The notes: a model not told the origin generated them from the letters alone. A stretch of DNA of 64,000 bases from Oscillospiraceae bacterium (GCA_910574635.1 CAJTCG010000002.1:62001-126000); one strand, 5' to 3'. Counted from the stretch's first letter, positions 26,267-34,967 are shown. A program made the numbers and translations.

Positions 26267-27538
26267 TTACATAAAGGAAACATTGAGCCCACTTAAAATG
26301 TTGGAAACTTTGCAAAATTGTTCTCGACTGGATGAGCCAGCAGAAAGTATTCCGAGAACAATAATTGATTCATTGCCGAAATGCCGGAAGAGAGGACCAC
26401 CGCTGGCACCTTGGCTCAGACTCATTCCAGAAACATTGTAAACATCCTTAATGGTTTTCCCACCTACCGAGATAGTTCCATTTGTAGAAGAAATTTCTCC
26501 ATAGGCAATATTACCACCATAGTCCATAGCAGCAACTGTTGTTCCCTCGGGCGCACTTCCATATCCCTGAATCTCATAGAGAGTGACACCGGTATAGATT
26601 GAATGGCCACACGAAGTCGTACTTGAACACTTGACAAATCCTGCGTCCACGCTTCCGCTGAACTTTGTGTATACCATGGTTCCGATTAGCTGATTGTAGG
26701 CATCATAACATAGATAGGAGGTAGTTCCTTCTGTCCAGCCAGGAGCATCCAACAGCAAATGTGCAGCTGTCACAAAACCATATTCTGTTCCGCTACTTGT
26801 CCTCCGGCTGGCAGGGAAACCAATAAGTCCACCGCCCCAATTTCCGTTTTTCAAATATGCAGCAACTCCTTCGCCGGGGTTGACCTCGATTGATGCGGTG
26901 ACCATAGCATCTTCCAGAGGGGCAGTCGGTTCTGCGATAGGTGCATATGACGAAGGAGATGATGGTGCTCGTTCTTCAATCAGGGAAATGGGTAGTACAG
27001 AAGAATGGCGAGAACTCATTCCTTGCGTAATTTCCGAAAGGAAAGCTTCTTCAAAAGCAGGGGTTAGGTTTTGTACGCCGACTTTTATAGCATTCTCCTC
27101 GTTGACTACCGAAATGGAATTGATTTCAGGTGCGATGCTAGAGGAATTATAATTTGCACAGTAGTAATCCTCAATCCTTTCTTGAAGAATGAGCAAATCA
27201 TTCAAAGAATACTCTGCACTCGCATCGATAATGACATCTTGGCTTTTTGCACACTCTTTAATCAATGCCATGTCCTTATCTGTTATACCTGGGGTTGTTT
27301 TAATGACTAGGGTATGGGAATCGTTTATATAGGCGCCGGCGTAAAAAGCAGGGTATGAGTCTCCATACAATTCGGAAAAAGAAGTCAATAAATTCGAATA
27401 TTGCTCGCACGCAGCATTTTCCAGAATAGATTCTTCAACCCGATTACTGCCGGATAGCTTGGATTCTAGGGCAAACGCAGGAGAGTAGAGACAAGTGAGC
27501 ATTGCAAATGCAAGGAGGCAAGAAATAAACTTTTTCAT
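26267..27538 (-). CDS. Secreted trypsin-like (S1-type) serine protease
   Basis: 423 residues. Signal peptide MKKFISCLLAFAMLTCLYSP..FA; residues ~25-215 form a pro-region; residues ~216-423 carry the chymotrypsin fold with His260 (FVTAAHLL), Asp298 (SVDAGFV) and Ser379 (QGASGGPLF), so the triad is complete. Similar in arrangement to streptogrisin-type pro-proteases. Ribosome site AAAGGATAA. First gene of a two-gene unit with the Ig-like protein; ECF-type promoter P3 is 170 bp upstream. Confidence 0.8.
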   Translation of the reverse strand: MKKFISCLLAFAMLTCLYSPAFALESKLSGSNRVEESILENAACEQYSNLLTSFSELYGDSYPAFYAGAYINDSHTLVIKTTPGITDKDMALIKECAKSQDVIIDASAEYSLNDLLILQERIEDYYCANYNSSSIAPEINSISVVNEENAIKVGVQNLTPAFEEAFLSEITQGMSSRHSSVLPISLIEERAPSSPSSYAPIAEPTAPLEDAMVTASIEVNPGEGVAAYLKNGNWGGGLIGFPASRRTSSGTEYGFVTAAHLLLDAPGWTEGTTSYLCYDAYNQLIGTMVYTKFSGSVDAGFVKCSSTTSCGHSIYTGVTLYEIQGYGSAPEGTTVAAMDYGGNIAYGEISSTNGTISVGGKTIKDVYNVSGMSLSQGASGGPLFRHFGNESIIVLGILSAGSSSREQFCKVSNILSGLNVSFM

Positions 27539-27707
27539 ATAAGGTTATCCTTTCTTTTTGCTACTAGGCAGACAACTATATTGCTTGACTTCAAAAGACG
27601 GTGTTTATTCAAAGGATAAGTTTGACTCTCCTTCATAAATTCCCCATTGGAATCGGCTCCCTTCCAGAGGCAGCTAATGGATAATGCCACTTCGCCCCTT
27701 TATAATA

Positions 27708-27736
27708 TAAATTGTTTCAGCGCATGGAAATATTTC
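27708..27736 (-). promoter_or_regulatory. ECF-type promoter P3
   Basis: Minus strand GAAATA-N16-CAATTTA with an AT-rich flank ATTTTATGTCGAA just upstream, as in P2 and P4. Confidence 0.7.
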
Positions 27737-27779
27737 ACACTTCGACATAAAATCTCAATGATAATTATTGTATAATTTG

Positions 27780-28003
27780 TTCAAGGTGGGGCTTGGGGGG
27801 GTCGTGGAGGAGAGGGAGCTTGATTGTGCATGGGCCATCAGACGTAGAAATGAACCTCGGCAAGGTTCGGAATTATGGCAACTACTCACCGCTTGCCTAT
27901 GTAGGCAGTTTCAGTCGGACATACGTCGGCTAAGAGCGGGCAGTTACATTCTCCCTTTGCTCAAAAAAAGAAAGCCCCTGCCAGGGTTGGCAGGGGTATT
28001 GTA
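27780..28003. repeat. Decayed spacer repeat and rpn terminator
   Basis: Only parts of the spacer repeat are left (GAACCTCGGCAAGG, CAGTCGGACATACGTCGG); 27963-27997 is the terminator of the rpn gene: CCCCTGCC/GGCAGGGG with TTTCTTTTTTT on the minus strand. Confidence 0.65.
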
Positions 28004-28207
28004 TCAGGTTTTCCAGTATTGTTGGACCTTTTCCATGGCGGCCTCCTGAGACAGCCCAAAGCGCCGGACGAGAGACTGGGCAATTGCTACAGGGTCCCCA
28101 ATGAAATTCTGGAGTTCGGCCACGAGGGCAGCAATGCCTTTTTCCATACCCTTTTCCATGCCACTTTGCATGCCCTTTTCCCATACGCCTTGGCTTAAAT
28201 TACACAT
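28004..28207 (-). CDS. Putative internal-start C-terminal protein (RpnS-like antitoxin)
   Basis: 67 residues (MCNLSQGVWEKG... to QQYWKT) in frame inside the rpn gene. GGAGGT (28215-28220) stands exactly 7 nt before this ATG, a better ribosome site than that of the full gene. The same site is kept, as GGAGGT or close variants, in the rpn copies at 429, 1513, 6452, 21283 and 46085. Known Rpn systems use this gene-within-gene layout; here it is predicted from sequence only. Confidence 0.6.
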   Translation of the reverse strand: MCNLSQGVWEKGMQSGMEKGMEKGIAALVAELQNFIGDPVAIAQSLVRRFGLSQEAAMEKVQQYWKT

Positions 28208-28963
28208 TTCGGACACCTCCGTTTCAAACGCCCGTGACATATTGATGTCAAATTCATCTTGCAGGATTTTCTTCTTTTCCGCCGGGGGAAGAGACTCGGA
28301 AAACAACGCCTCCAACAAACGCAAAACCCCCGTGTGATTCTTGCCGTCTGGATGTCCAACGCAGACCATAAACACGGACAGCAAATCATAATCCACCACA
28401 TCCTCATGAGCCTCGCCCACAAGGTTTTCCTCAACTATGCGATACTTCGTGATGGTGTTTTCTTTGTATTTGGGGGGAGACAAGCATATCCAAATGGAGC
28501 AGACCTTCTTGATTTTCCCGTATTCGGAATTCATGAACTCTGTTCTATGCTGAGCGGACAGCATCCGGCTGCAATAGTATATGCCACGCTTGACCAGGGG
28601 ATACCCGGTGTGGTATTTGTTCTGAGCCTCAACGTTGATGATGAGGCCAATGGGCTTGCCATCAGATGGGACCGCGGCCCGAAAGCGCACATCATACAGA
28701 ACGGTGCCCTCAACAGTAGATTTGTCCTCCATATCCAGGCCATGGATTCTGGGTGCCGTGTCTGGCAGAACGGGGACCTCTCCCACCTGGGGCTGGCCCT
28801 CGATGTACTTTTCCGCAATCTCCTGGATGGAGCAGTCCCGGTATTCATCCAGGCAGCTTTTCAAAATCCAGGCCAGGATAGACTTCTCAGACAATACGCA
28901 TTTGCAGACTGCGTCATAGGCCTGTGATTGGCTGTCGTGCAGGACGTTTGCCTCCTGGTCCAT
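28004..28963 (-). CDS. Rpn-family PD-(D/E)XK nuclease, A-type, intact
   Basis: 319 residues; ATG 28963 (MDQEANVLHD) follows GAAGGTG. Body: helical start, then the nuclease core with Asp91 (YDVRF), Glu112 and Gln114 (NVEAQ), and the conserved KRGIYYCSRML, VCSIWICL and LLSVFMVCVG segments. The C-terminal part begins at SEMCNLSQG, has EKGM repeats and ends QQYWKT. Rpn proteins promote RecA-independent recombination and, in studied cases, act as phage-defence toxins held in check by a C-terminal protein made from an internal start. Promoter at 28990-29018. This is the only complete A-type copy here. Confidence 0.85.
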   Translation of the reverse strand: MDQEANVLHDSQSQAYDAVCKCVLSEKSILAWILKSCLDEYRDCSIQEIAEKYIEGQPQVGEVPVLPDTAPRIHGLDMEDKSTVEGTVLYDVRFRAAVPSDGKPIGLIINVEAQNKYHTGYPLVKRGIYYCSRMLSAQHRTEFMNSEYGKIKKVCSIWICLSPPKYKENTITKYRIVEENLVGEAHEDVVDYDLLSVFMVCVGHPDGKNHTGVLRLLEALFSESLPPAEKKKILQDEFDINMSRAFETEVSEMCNLSQGVWEKGMQSGMEKGMEKGIAALVAELQNFIGDPVAIAQSLVRRFGLSQEAAMEKVQQYWKT

Positions 28964-28989
28964 GGGGAACACCTTCTTCCTGTGAATTA

Positions 28990-29018
28990 AGTATACCATG
29001 TGGGGAGGAGGGTGTCCA
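28990..29018 (-). promoter_or_regulatory. Sigma-A promoter of the intact A-type rpn gene
   Basis: Minus strand TGGACA - 17 bp - TATACT. Confidence 0.65.
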
Positions 29019-29092
29019 GCAAAATTTCGGAACGCCGGTAGTCTATGTCGGGCGGCAGGACAGTAAGTAATCCCATTGCGTTAAGAATGTCA

Positions 29093-29311
29093 TCAGGTGG
29101 TATCTTGCAATAGGGAAGGGGAGCTGGGCTCCCCCAGAATTGTCCGTTTGGGTTCTGCGGTTACATCGAAGGGAATGCGGCGGTCGCGGACAACCCGCTT
29201 CACAAAAACGGTGAGAGCTGTGGTTGCCGGAACCCCCATACTGTCGCAAACTTCCAGGAACTCGGCCTTCAACTCATCGTCGATACGGATGGTCAGAGAA
29301 GACTGGGACAT
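29093..29311 (-). CDS. RelB/DinJ-type antitoxin, orphan
   Basis: 72 residues from ATG 29311 with AAAGGAGG 8 nt upstream. Ribbon-helix-helix start (SLTIRIDDELKAEFLEVCDS) and the family motif MGVPATTALTVFVKRVVRDR, then IPFDV. DinJ/RelB antitoxins normally precede a RelE/YafQ toxin, but nothing toxin-like follows: the 90 bp downstream lead into the rpn promoter. So it is an orphan antitoxin, or the toxin was lost. No promoter identified with confidence. Confidence 0.8.
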   Translation of the reverse strand: MSQSSLTIRIDDELKAEFLEVCDSMGVPATTALTVFVKRVVRDRRIPFDVTAEPKRTILGEPSSPSLLQDTT

Positions 29312-29483
29312 TGAGCATCCCTCCTTTGATATTATGATTATAGCATCTGCACAACCACTTGTCAAGCAGAATTTTGAAAATAATTGATATTTGTTAGTGC
29401 AATCGACAACTACGAGAAATGACGATGGTGAGGCGCTTCTGAACATATTATATGCAGGAGGGATGAAAAGCATTACGAGGGGT

Positions 29484-29585
29484 GGGGGTGCTTGGGAGCG
29501 GTGTCGGGCCTATGGGAATTGGGCTCGGAGCTGGCGGCAATTCTTCTTTTGCCAAAAGAAAACCCCTCTGCCAGCGAAGGCAGGA
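29484..29585. repeat. Spacer repeat fragment
   Basis: GGTGTCGGGCCTATG, TTCTTTTGCCAAAAGAAA and CCCCTCTGCC/GGCAG hairpin. The ORF-sized stretch after it (29631-29867) has no ribosome site or recognisable family; I leave it uncalled. Confidence 0.55.
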
Positions 29586-29920
29586 GGCTTCCAGCGGCAT
29601 CCACATTTTATGATGATTGCTTTTCGCTAAATGGAAGGACTTTTTGTTTTTGCATCATTTTCCATTGCTGAACACTTAGACGACCTCGCAACGAGGATTT
29701 TTGAGGTCTCGCGGAACTTTGAAACACGATTTGACCATATATTCCTGTACATTGATTCTTTGAGGCTCATCTACCATCTTGCACTATCATCCATGAAATG
29801 GGATGTACAAGAGGTGGACCGTTGCCAATACAACGAGAAGCTGTCGAGGTTAGACAGAGGAGACTAAAGCACCTATTCGGGTTCCGTGTTGACAAAATTG
29901 CTTCTTGCATATAATATAGA

Positions 29921-30069
29921 GGCAACAGGTGTGGGAGGGCAATGATTCAACCACGAATCATCGCGGCTCAATGTAAGCTGGCATGCGGTTGAGATTTTCC
30001 AAGAAGCCCACAGTCGCGCTTGTTGCAACAAGAAACGGTCATCTCTCAGAGGGTGGCCGTTTCCTTTTT
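29921..30069 (+). ncRNA. Structured small RNA, copy C
   Basis: Promoter TTGACA (29889-29894) and TATAAT (29910-29915, 15 bp spacing; TAATAT gives 17). Closing stem GCAACAGG (29922-29929)/CTTGTTGC (30019-30026), 8 of 8 pairs; hairpin ATGATTC/GAATCAT; terminator AAACGG...CCGTTT (30033-30062) with a T tract. The central TTGAGA hairpin pairs less well in this copy. Confidence 0.75.
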
Positions 30070-30076
30070 GGGAACA

Positions 30077-30105
30077 GGGCCCTGGCGTTTGGCCAGGACC
30101 CTGCT
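30077..30105 (-). terminator. Hairpin after the small minus-strand gene
   Basis: AGGGCCCTGGCG-TTT-GGCCAGGACCCT. A relative (GTCCTGG/CCAGGAC) follows ncRNA copy D at ~41500, so C and D share sequence beyond the RNA itself. Confidence 0.5.
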
Positions 30106-30121
30106 TATTTGTGCTCTGCGC

Positions 30122-30340
30122 CTACAAAAATTCCGGATGCTCTTTCAAGCACGCAAGCATGGCATCTTCCCCACTCTTCATTGTAGCAAGCAGCCGTTTG
30201 TAAGATGCCACCGTCATTGTTATTTCTTCGCTAAAATCAGGGACTGGATACTTCTTGGCTGGCAGAGTTCGTTCTTTCAGGGCCGTTTTGAACGTATCCA
30301 ACTCCTCCATGGTAAACTTGGGCGACCTATTCCGCATCAT
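30122..30340 (-). CDS. Small protein, unknown
   Basis: 72 residues (MMRNRSPKFTMEELDTFKTA... to CLKEHPEFL). Mostly helical and charged, no TM or signal. Weak ribosome site (AGATGGA). It converges on ncRNA copy C. The pattern is reminiscent of small antitoxin-like proteins, but I recognise no family. Confidence 0.4.
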   Translation of the reverse strand: MMRNRSPKFTMEELDTFKTALKERTLPAKKYPVPDFSEEITMTVASYKRLLATMKSGEDAMLACLKEHPEFL

Positions 30341-30527
30341 GTTTCCATCTTTTTCACACGACTCACGCCCCCATGCCCTGGCCCTTTGCGAAGTACACGG
30401 CTCGGAGCAATTATATTTTCTGGAAAGGTTATAGCATATTTGGAAGGAAAATACAAGGTCACAGTTAACAAAAGAGAATTCGATGGATGGTAGGCTGCTG
30501 GGCACCTGACGTCCGATACTGCGAGAA

Positions 30528-30800
30528 GGGCCTACTCAAGTTTCTGGTTTAGCCGGAGGTTTTGATTTTGATGTAACTACAGTTTATTGCAGAAATTGGG
30601 CGAGGGCGCAGGTACACATTATGATGGAGAGAGGTTGGGAAAAGAAGAGTGCGAGCTGGGGCAGAGTGGAGTCGCTTGCGACTCGATGCTGCTGGAAGAG
30701 CCTGCTTTGGGATGGAGACTGGGGAGGGCCCACAGCTGTATCGCACCTGTTATGGTCTGTGTGCGAAGCCGACAACAATCTCTTTTGCTAAAGGGTTTCT
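30528..30800. repeat. RNA-like repeat end (copy 3) joined to a spacer repeat
   Basis: 30528-30566 keeps the end of the element at 10121/20442 (GGGCCTACTCAAG and the GGAGG hairpin). 30567-30800 is a spacer repeat copy (AACTACAGTTTATTGCAG, CTCGATGCTGCTGG, CCTGCTTTGGGATGG). Confidence 0.65.
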
Positions 30801-30855
30801 GCCTAGTAGCTAGGGTGAGCAGAAACGCCCGGGAGACACTAGCTGATAAATGGGC

Positions 30856-30895
30856 AGCAAGGCCCCCGCGGACGAGCTAGGGCCTTGCTGCCATA
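30856..30895. terminator. Strong hairpin downstream of 30911-31351
   Basis: GGCAGCAAGGCCC / GGGCCTTGCTGCC stem; likely terminates the minus-strand unit ending at 30911, although no long T run is seen. Confidence 0.45.
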
Positions 30896-30910
30896 CATTT
30901 AAACTATGTC

Positions 30911-31351
30911 CTACTCGTTAAGTGTGAATCCAGAACCGGGAGTGCCCCCCTGTATTCTGCCAATGTACTTTTGCCAGTTTGAGTAGGCTGATGACGGGAA
31001 AACGAGGTGATAATGAGAAAAAAGGAATTGATAATCAAAATAGATATCACAACCAATATAACGTTCCCCAATATAATAGTAAGGAAGTGGTACTGTATCG
31101 CTACCGGAGCTCTTTTCACATTTGCTCAAGGCAAGCATTCGCTTCATACTCTGGAGCGATGTTTTGCTATTTATTAAAAGGACACCACGGGATGCATCAT
31201 ACTCATCCTTGTCAGAGGCAGAGGCAGACTTTTCGGCAATTGAAAGGCAGACCCACAAGCTGTTTTTTGCCCCTGCCGGGCTGCAAAGGAATCCCAGGAG
31301 AAGAACTGTAAACGCAAGAAGGAAAATCCCTACTTTTAAAAACTTCTGCAT
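30911..31351 (-). CDS. Secreted or membrane-anchored protein, unknown
   Basis: 146 residues. N-terminal hydrophobic segment (VGIFLLAFTVLLLGFLCSPAGA), signal peptide or anchor; LLGFLC could be a lipobox. Mature part with YYYIGERYIGCDIYFDYQFLF. AAAGGG lies 11 nt upstream. Last gene of the unit headed by ECF-type promoter P4. No family recognised. Confidence 0.5.
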   Translation of the reverse strand: MQKFLKVGIFLLAFTVLLLGFLCSPAGAKNSLWVCLSIAEKSASASDKDEYDASRGVLLINSKTSLQSMKRMLALSKCEKSSGSDTVPLPYYYIGERYIGCDIYFDYQFLFSHYHLVFPSSAYSNWQKYIGRIQGGTPGSGFTLNE

Positions 31352-31504
31352 TATTGAGAGACCCTTTCAATATCGATATATACCTCATTTGATTGTGGAT
31401 AATGACTGATACTCAATCTTCTAACCATATACGTGAACAGCACAAACAGAATATTACTCCGGTGAAAATGAGCCACCAAGAGGGTAGCGCATTATTTGTA
31501 TCAT

Positions 31505-31984
31505 CTAGGCAATATTTAACCATTTAGATTCTCCCTGATGAAACTTTAGAATGGCGAGTACAAAAAGGATAGTGCAGATAGCGAGTAAAACCAACGGTCC
31601 AACGAGTAGGTCCTGCTCCCTTACAAAGCCAGGAGCGAGGCGAGTAATTAGAAATGACGTTACGATACTATATGCAGGGCGACCTATAATTGAGGTAAAA
31701 TAATTTTCCAAAATTGAATAAATGAAGGGGCCTGTTAGGGCAATAAACGAGTTCTTTGAAATCATAACCAAAAAAAATCCAAACGTGAAATAAAGTCCCG
31801 CCAGGATGGCTCGCCACACTGACGACACAAGGGCGAACTTCATAGGAGAGGACACGAGGACGTCCCCCCAAAGATACATCCCTATATGAGATGGCTCGGT
31901 TATAGGATAGCTTGGAGTAATTACATATAAGTCCATTGCCCGGACTATTGCATCAGTTTGTGTCAAATCTTCCATTGACTTCAA
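31505..31984 (-). pseudogene. ABC-type membrane protein, C-terminal fragment
   Basis: 159 residues with four hydrophobic segments (ILAGLYFTFGFFLVMI, FIALTGPFIYSILENYF, YSIVTSFLITRLA, LLVGPLVLLAICTILFVLAIL). It reads like the C-terminal half of an ABC-2-like permease. Its start overlaps the end of the secreted-protein gene 31953-32351 by 32 bp in another frame, and no ATPase is nearby, so it is probably the remains of an exporter gene truncated by fusion to this locus. Confidence 0.5.
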
Positions 31985-32351
31985 CGGAGACAGCTGTCGT
32001 CAAGTCGTTGGAAAACTCCACCTGAATGGTATCATTTCTGTACATGCTTGTTGTCCCGGCCAGAGAAGCACTGGTATTCCTGCTACTAAGGTTGCGGGCC
32101 CAGGCACCTCTTGCGTCAGAAGTCATGTCAGCCTGGCGGGCATCGACCTCGTATCCACCGCCCACAGTGACACTATATAGGTACGCACTCGAACCAGTGC
32201 GTTCCTTCGTTCCGGCCCCCCTGCTGTATGCGGAACCGTTAAACCCGGGAACAATGCAGTGGGCGTTCACATCCTCAGTCGCAAAAGCGACCACGGCCAG
32301 AAGCATCACGGAAACCAGTAGCAAGGAAACCACGCGAAGAGTCTTTTTCAT
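31953..32351 (-). CDS. Small secreted protein
   Basis: 132 residues. Signal peptide MKKTLRVVSLLLVSVMLLAVVAFA; mature part rich in Ser/Thr/Gly and beta-predicted (TGSSAYLYSVTVGGGYEVDA, IQVEFSNDLTTAVSVEVNG). ECF-type promoter P4 is 116 bp upstream. Comparable in size and style to the secreted proteins at 16455 and 38001, and like the former it is followed by ABC-permease sequence, here a remnant. Function unknown. Confidence 0.65.
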   Translation of the reverse strand: MKKTLRVVSLLLVSVMLLAVVAFATEDVNAHCIVPGFNGSAYSRGAGTKERTGSSAYLYSVTVGGGYEVDARQADMTSDARGAWARNLSSRNTSASLAGTTSMYRNDTIQVEFSNDLTTAVSVEVNGRFDTN

Positions 32352-32466
32352 CAGCTGAACCTCCTAAGTACATATTGCAGACGGGCGGCATAGTAAAGTG
32401 AAATCCATCTCTTACGAAAATAACATTTTCATGGTTTAAGTCCGGCATATCAAAGTTGCTATGGTA

Positions 32467-32495
32467 TATATTGCTTTGACAAATGGAAATATTTC
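32467..32495 (-). promoter_or_regulatory. ECF-type promoter P4
   Basis: Minus strand GAAATA-N16-CAATATA; TGTGCAGTCTGCATA (32528-32542) lies 32 bp upstream of the -35 box, as at P2 and P5. Confidence 0.75.
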
Positions 32496-32589
32496 ATTTT
32501 TCGACATAGAATCTTGATAATAAATATTGTGCAGTCTGCATAAAGAAGGTCAAGCTGTTTCAGAGACTGTCACAGATTTATCAATTTTC

Positions 32590-32962
32590 CCTTAACCACT
32601 TTTTGATATAGCGCAAGAGAAAAGGGGCACTGGGCTCCTCAAAAGCCAGCAAGGGTAAAGTAGACCTCGGTGGGAGAGCAGCCTTATGGCTACTCCTTAT
32701 TTGCTACTTGAAGTGACTGCAGTTTTGCTACAGAAATTGGGTTGGGGAGCGGATACATGTTATGCGTAGGGGGGTGACAAAAGAAAAATTCGGGCTGGGA
32801 GTGGAGTTGCTCGCAATTCGATACTACTGGAAGAGCCTGCTTTGGGAGGGCTGGGGAGAGCCCATAGGCAGTGTCGGGCCAATATGCCATCTGGCATGAA
32901 GTTACCTCCATTCTTTTTTTGATAAAGAAAGCCCCTTGTCCACATGGGCAAGGGGCATAGTT
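32590..32962. repeat. Spacer repeat, near-complete copy
   Basis: All recurring motifs in order, ending in GATAAAGAAAGCCCCTTG..CAAGGGGC. About 80 bp separates it from the next gene upstream on the minus strand (33044). Confidence 0.75.
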
Positions 32963-33043
32963 CTGCTTTGCAGTTTCAGCGCCAAGAATGACCTGCCATC
33001 CCTTTAACAAGTTGACCGTGGCCTTTGTAATGGGTTCAGGTCA

Positions 33044-33949
33044 TTAAATTGTTTTTTGCCGTTTTCCATGCAGGGTTTTAATTTTATAGCAGCAATACAG
33101 TAAAAGAGCAAATCCAACAGCAAAAGTTAATTTAGGCCACAGAATTCCCATGGGACTATTATATCCGGCACTATCTCCGGTGGAGCCCTCGTCGATAGTT
33201 ATGTCGGACATTAACTGCGCTATTTCATCAAAGCTATACGATGTTCCTGCCGACAGTTTCGTATTTGTGCTTTGTGATTCGGACGCCATGTTTATATCTG
33301 GGGTAAGAACTATTCCCGTGTTTGTAAGCGGAATCAGTTTATCAGCCACTCCATCCGAAAAGGTGACAGCAAATAGAGCTCGCATTTTGGGGCTTCCGCC
33401 AATTAAGACAATATCATCTTGAGCGGTAATTCCAACAACTTTGAGAGCGTCAATAATATTGTCTGGAGTTTGGCCCATGCCACCAATTTCCACCTCTGGC
33501 ACGCTCCATGTTCCTGCCTTACCAACTAACTCTTCATACTCTTCCACTGATATTATATTCTGACTGACTAATGAGTAATCTGGGGCCAAGGACCTTGAAA
33601 TGGTTACCCTAACTGTCTGGTCGCTAATGATATCTGAATAACTCCAGATGTATTTCATACTGTCCATGATGCGCGATTTCGAAAAGTTATCAAGCGAAAA
33701 GATATCCTCATCGTCAACATAAATCTTATAGACTTTATTCCAATCGATATCAGATGCACTTATTGATTGATTGTCCGGTAACAATGAATTTACCATGTTA
33801 CAAATTTCCACACCACATTCCTGAACCGACTGGAAATCAGGTGACTCAGGAAGTATCTCAAGAGAACTCTCAAACTCTTCGGCGTTTACCATTATGGTAC
33901 AGAGGGATGCGGCAAACACCAAAATAAGTAATTTAGCGAATTTAGCCAT
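33044..33949 (-). CDS. Single-pass membrane protein with large extracellular domain
   Basis: 301 residues. Signal peptide (MAKFAKLLILVFAASLCTIMVNA), an extracellular alpha/beta domain of ~240 residues, a Ser/Thr-rich stalk and a C-terminal TM (LTFAVGFALLLYCCYKI) with a basic stop-transfer (KTLHGKRQKTI), hence type I topology. It follows the cysteine-peptidase gene by 23 bp in the operon of ECF-type promoter P5. It may present, or protect against, the peptidase; this is inference. Family unknown. Confidence 0.6.
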   Translation of the reverse strand: MAKFAKLLILVFAASLCTIMVNAEEFESSLEILPESPDFQSVQECGVEICNMVNSLLPDNQSISASDIDWNKVYKIYVDDEDIFSLDNFSKSRIMDSMKYIWSYSDIISDQTVRVTISRSLAPDYSLVSQNIISVEEYEELVGKAGTWSVPEVEIGGMGQTPDNIIDALKVVGITAQDDIVLIGGSPKMRALFAVTFSDGVADKLIPLTNTGIVLTPDINMASESQSTNTKLSAGTSYSFDEIAQLMSDITIDEGSTGDSAGYNSPMGILWPKLTFAVGFALLLYCCYKIKTLHGKRQKTI

Positions 33950-33972
33950 CTTATCAATCTCCTCTTACTTAG

Positions 33973-34503
33973 TTAGATTGTTACTGTATGAGTCCATTTT
34001 CCTGTTCCGGACTGGAAAGTGCATGTTGATACCATGGCAGAATAAGAAAATGATTTAGTACCACATCCAGCAGCTGGGTCTACGACTGTAATTGTTCCAG
34101 CCGACGAGTTAAAGCCAGAAGCGACAACCGAATGTCCACCGTTTGAATTCCATCCTATTCGTATATAAATAGGTTCCCCAGCACCTAATTCCGCCAGTGC
34201 GTCAGCATAGGTAAGAGGAGATGTGTGAGCTGTAGAATATAAAAGTGTTGCATAATCAACCGCCCTACTTGATTCGTAAATGTCTGCAGCAGGAACATTT
34301 TCGGCCACACCCTTTACAAATTCGACAATCGCACTTTGTGGTACATCGCGCCCTACCGTGTGTCCTATCATCTGAGCACATGCTGCCCAGCACCAGTGGG
34401 AATATTTCTGTTCATATCGATGAACATAAATTGCCTGTGCTGACGAAGACAACAAAATAACCGAAATTAAAAGAGGAATTATGTAGCGGCGAACAGATTT
34501 CAT
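33973..34503 (-). CDS. Secreted papain-like cysteine peptidase (AvrRpt2/C39-like)
   Basis: 176 residues. Signal peptide to about SSAQA; catalytic-Cys motif QKYSHWCWAACAQM (Cys38), His motif NGGHSVVASGF and the Asp position in VVDPAAG, so the Cys-His-Asp set of papain-like folds is complete. Matches the papain-like/AvrRpt2 group of bacterial secreted peptidases in size. First gene of the P5 operon. Confidence 0.75.
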   Translation of the reverse strand: MKSVRRYIIPLLISVILLSSSAQAIYVHRYEQKYSHWCWAACAQMIGHTVGRDVPQSAIVEFVKGVAENVPAADIYESSRAVDYATLLYSTAHTSPLTYADALAELGAGEPIYIRIGWNSNGGHSVVASGFNSSAGTITVVDPAAGCGTKSFSYSAMVSTCTFQSGTGKWTHTVTI

Positions 34504-34604
34504 ATTATTATTCGTCCTTTCATTTTGTGTAGTGACCCCCAGATTTCTCTCTTTTATGGACTTCGCATTGGAATATACCTCCTTCCCAAAAAGCGCTTAT
34601 ATCA

Positions 34605-34633
34605 TATATTGCCTCAGCACATGGAAATATTTC
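34605..34633 (-). promoter_or_regulatory. ECF-type promoter P5
   Basis: Minus strand GAAATA-N16-CAATATA; palindrome TGTGC-AGTTT-ACACA at 34666-34680, 32 bp upstream of the -35. Confidence 0.75.
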
Positions 34634-34814
34634 ATATTTCGACCTGAAATTTTTATGCAGATTATTGTGCAGTTTACACAAAGGAGAATCTGACCCATAT
34701 GCCCTGACCTAGAGCGTCCCATCACCCTTCTTTTATCAAACGCTCTCGCCAGTAAGACCGAGTGTTGCGACATCTTACAAGCTGTGCTAAAATAAAAACT
34801 AACTTGTGTAATCC

Positions 34815-34950
34815 AATACTGTTGGGAGAGGCCTGACCCGAGTGCAGACGAGGCTCACGGGCAATGTCGGCCTCATGCGCCTATGGCCAAAAGCAGTCAG
34901 TCAGTCTTCTTTTGCCGAAACAGTCCCCTCGCCAGAAAGGCGAAGGGACT
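34815..34950. repeat. Spacer repeat, shortened copy
   Basis: CAATACTGTTGGGAGAGGCC, GGGCAATGTCGGCC, TCTTCTTTTGCCGAAA and the CCCCTCGCC/GGCGAAGGG hairpin, which terminates the operon ending at 34968. Confidence 0.7.
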
Positions 34951-34967
34951 GTCGTATTAGGTAAGGT

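Noticed and set aside
29631-29867. 78-codon plus-strand ORF
   Set aside because: No ribosome site, no hydrophobic or domain pattern, surrounded by repeats.
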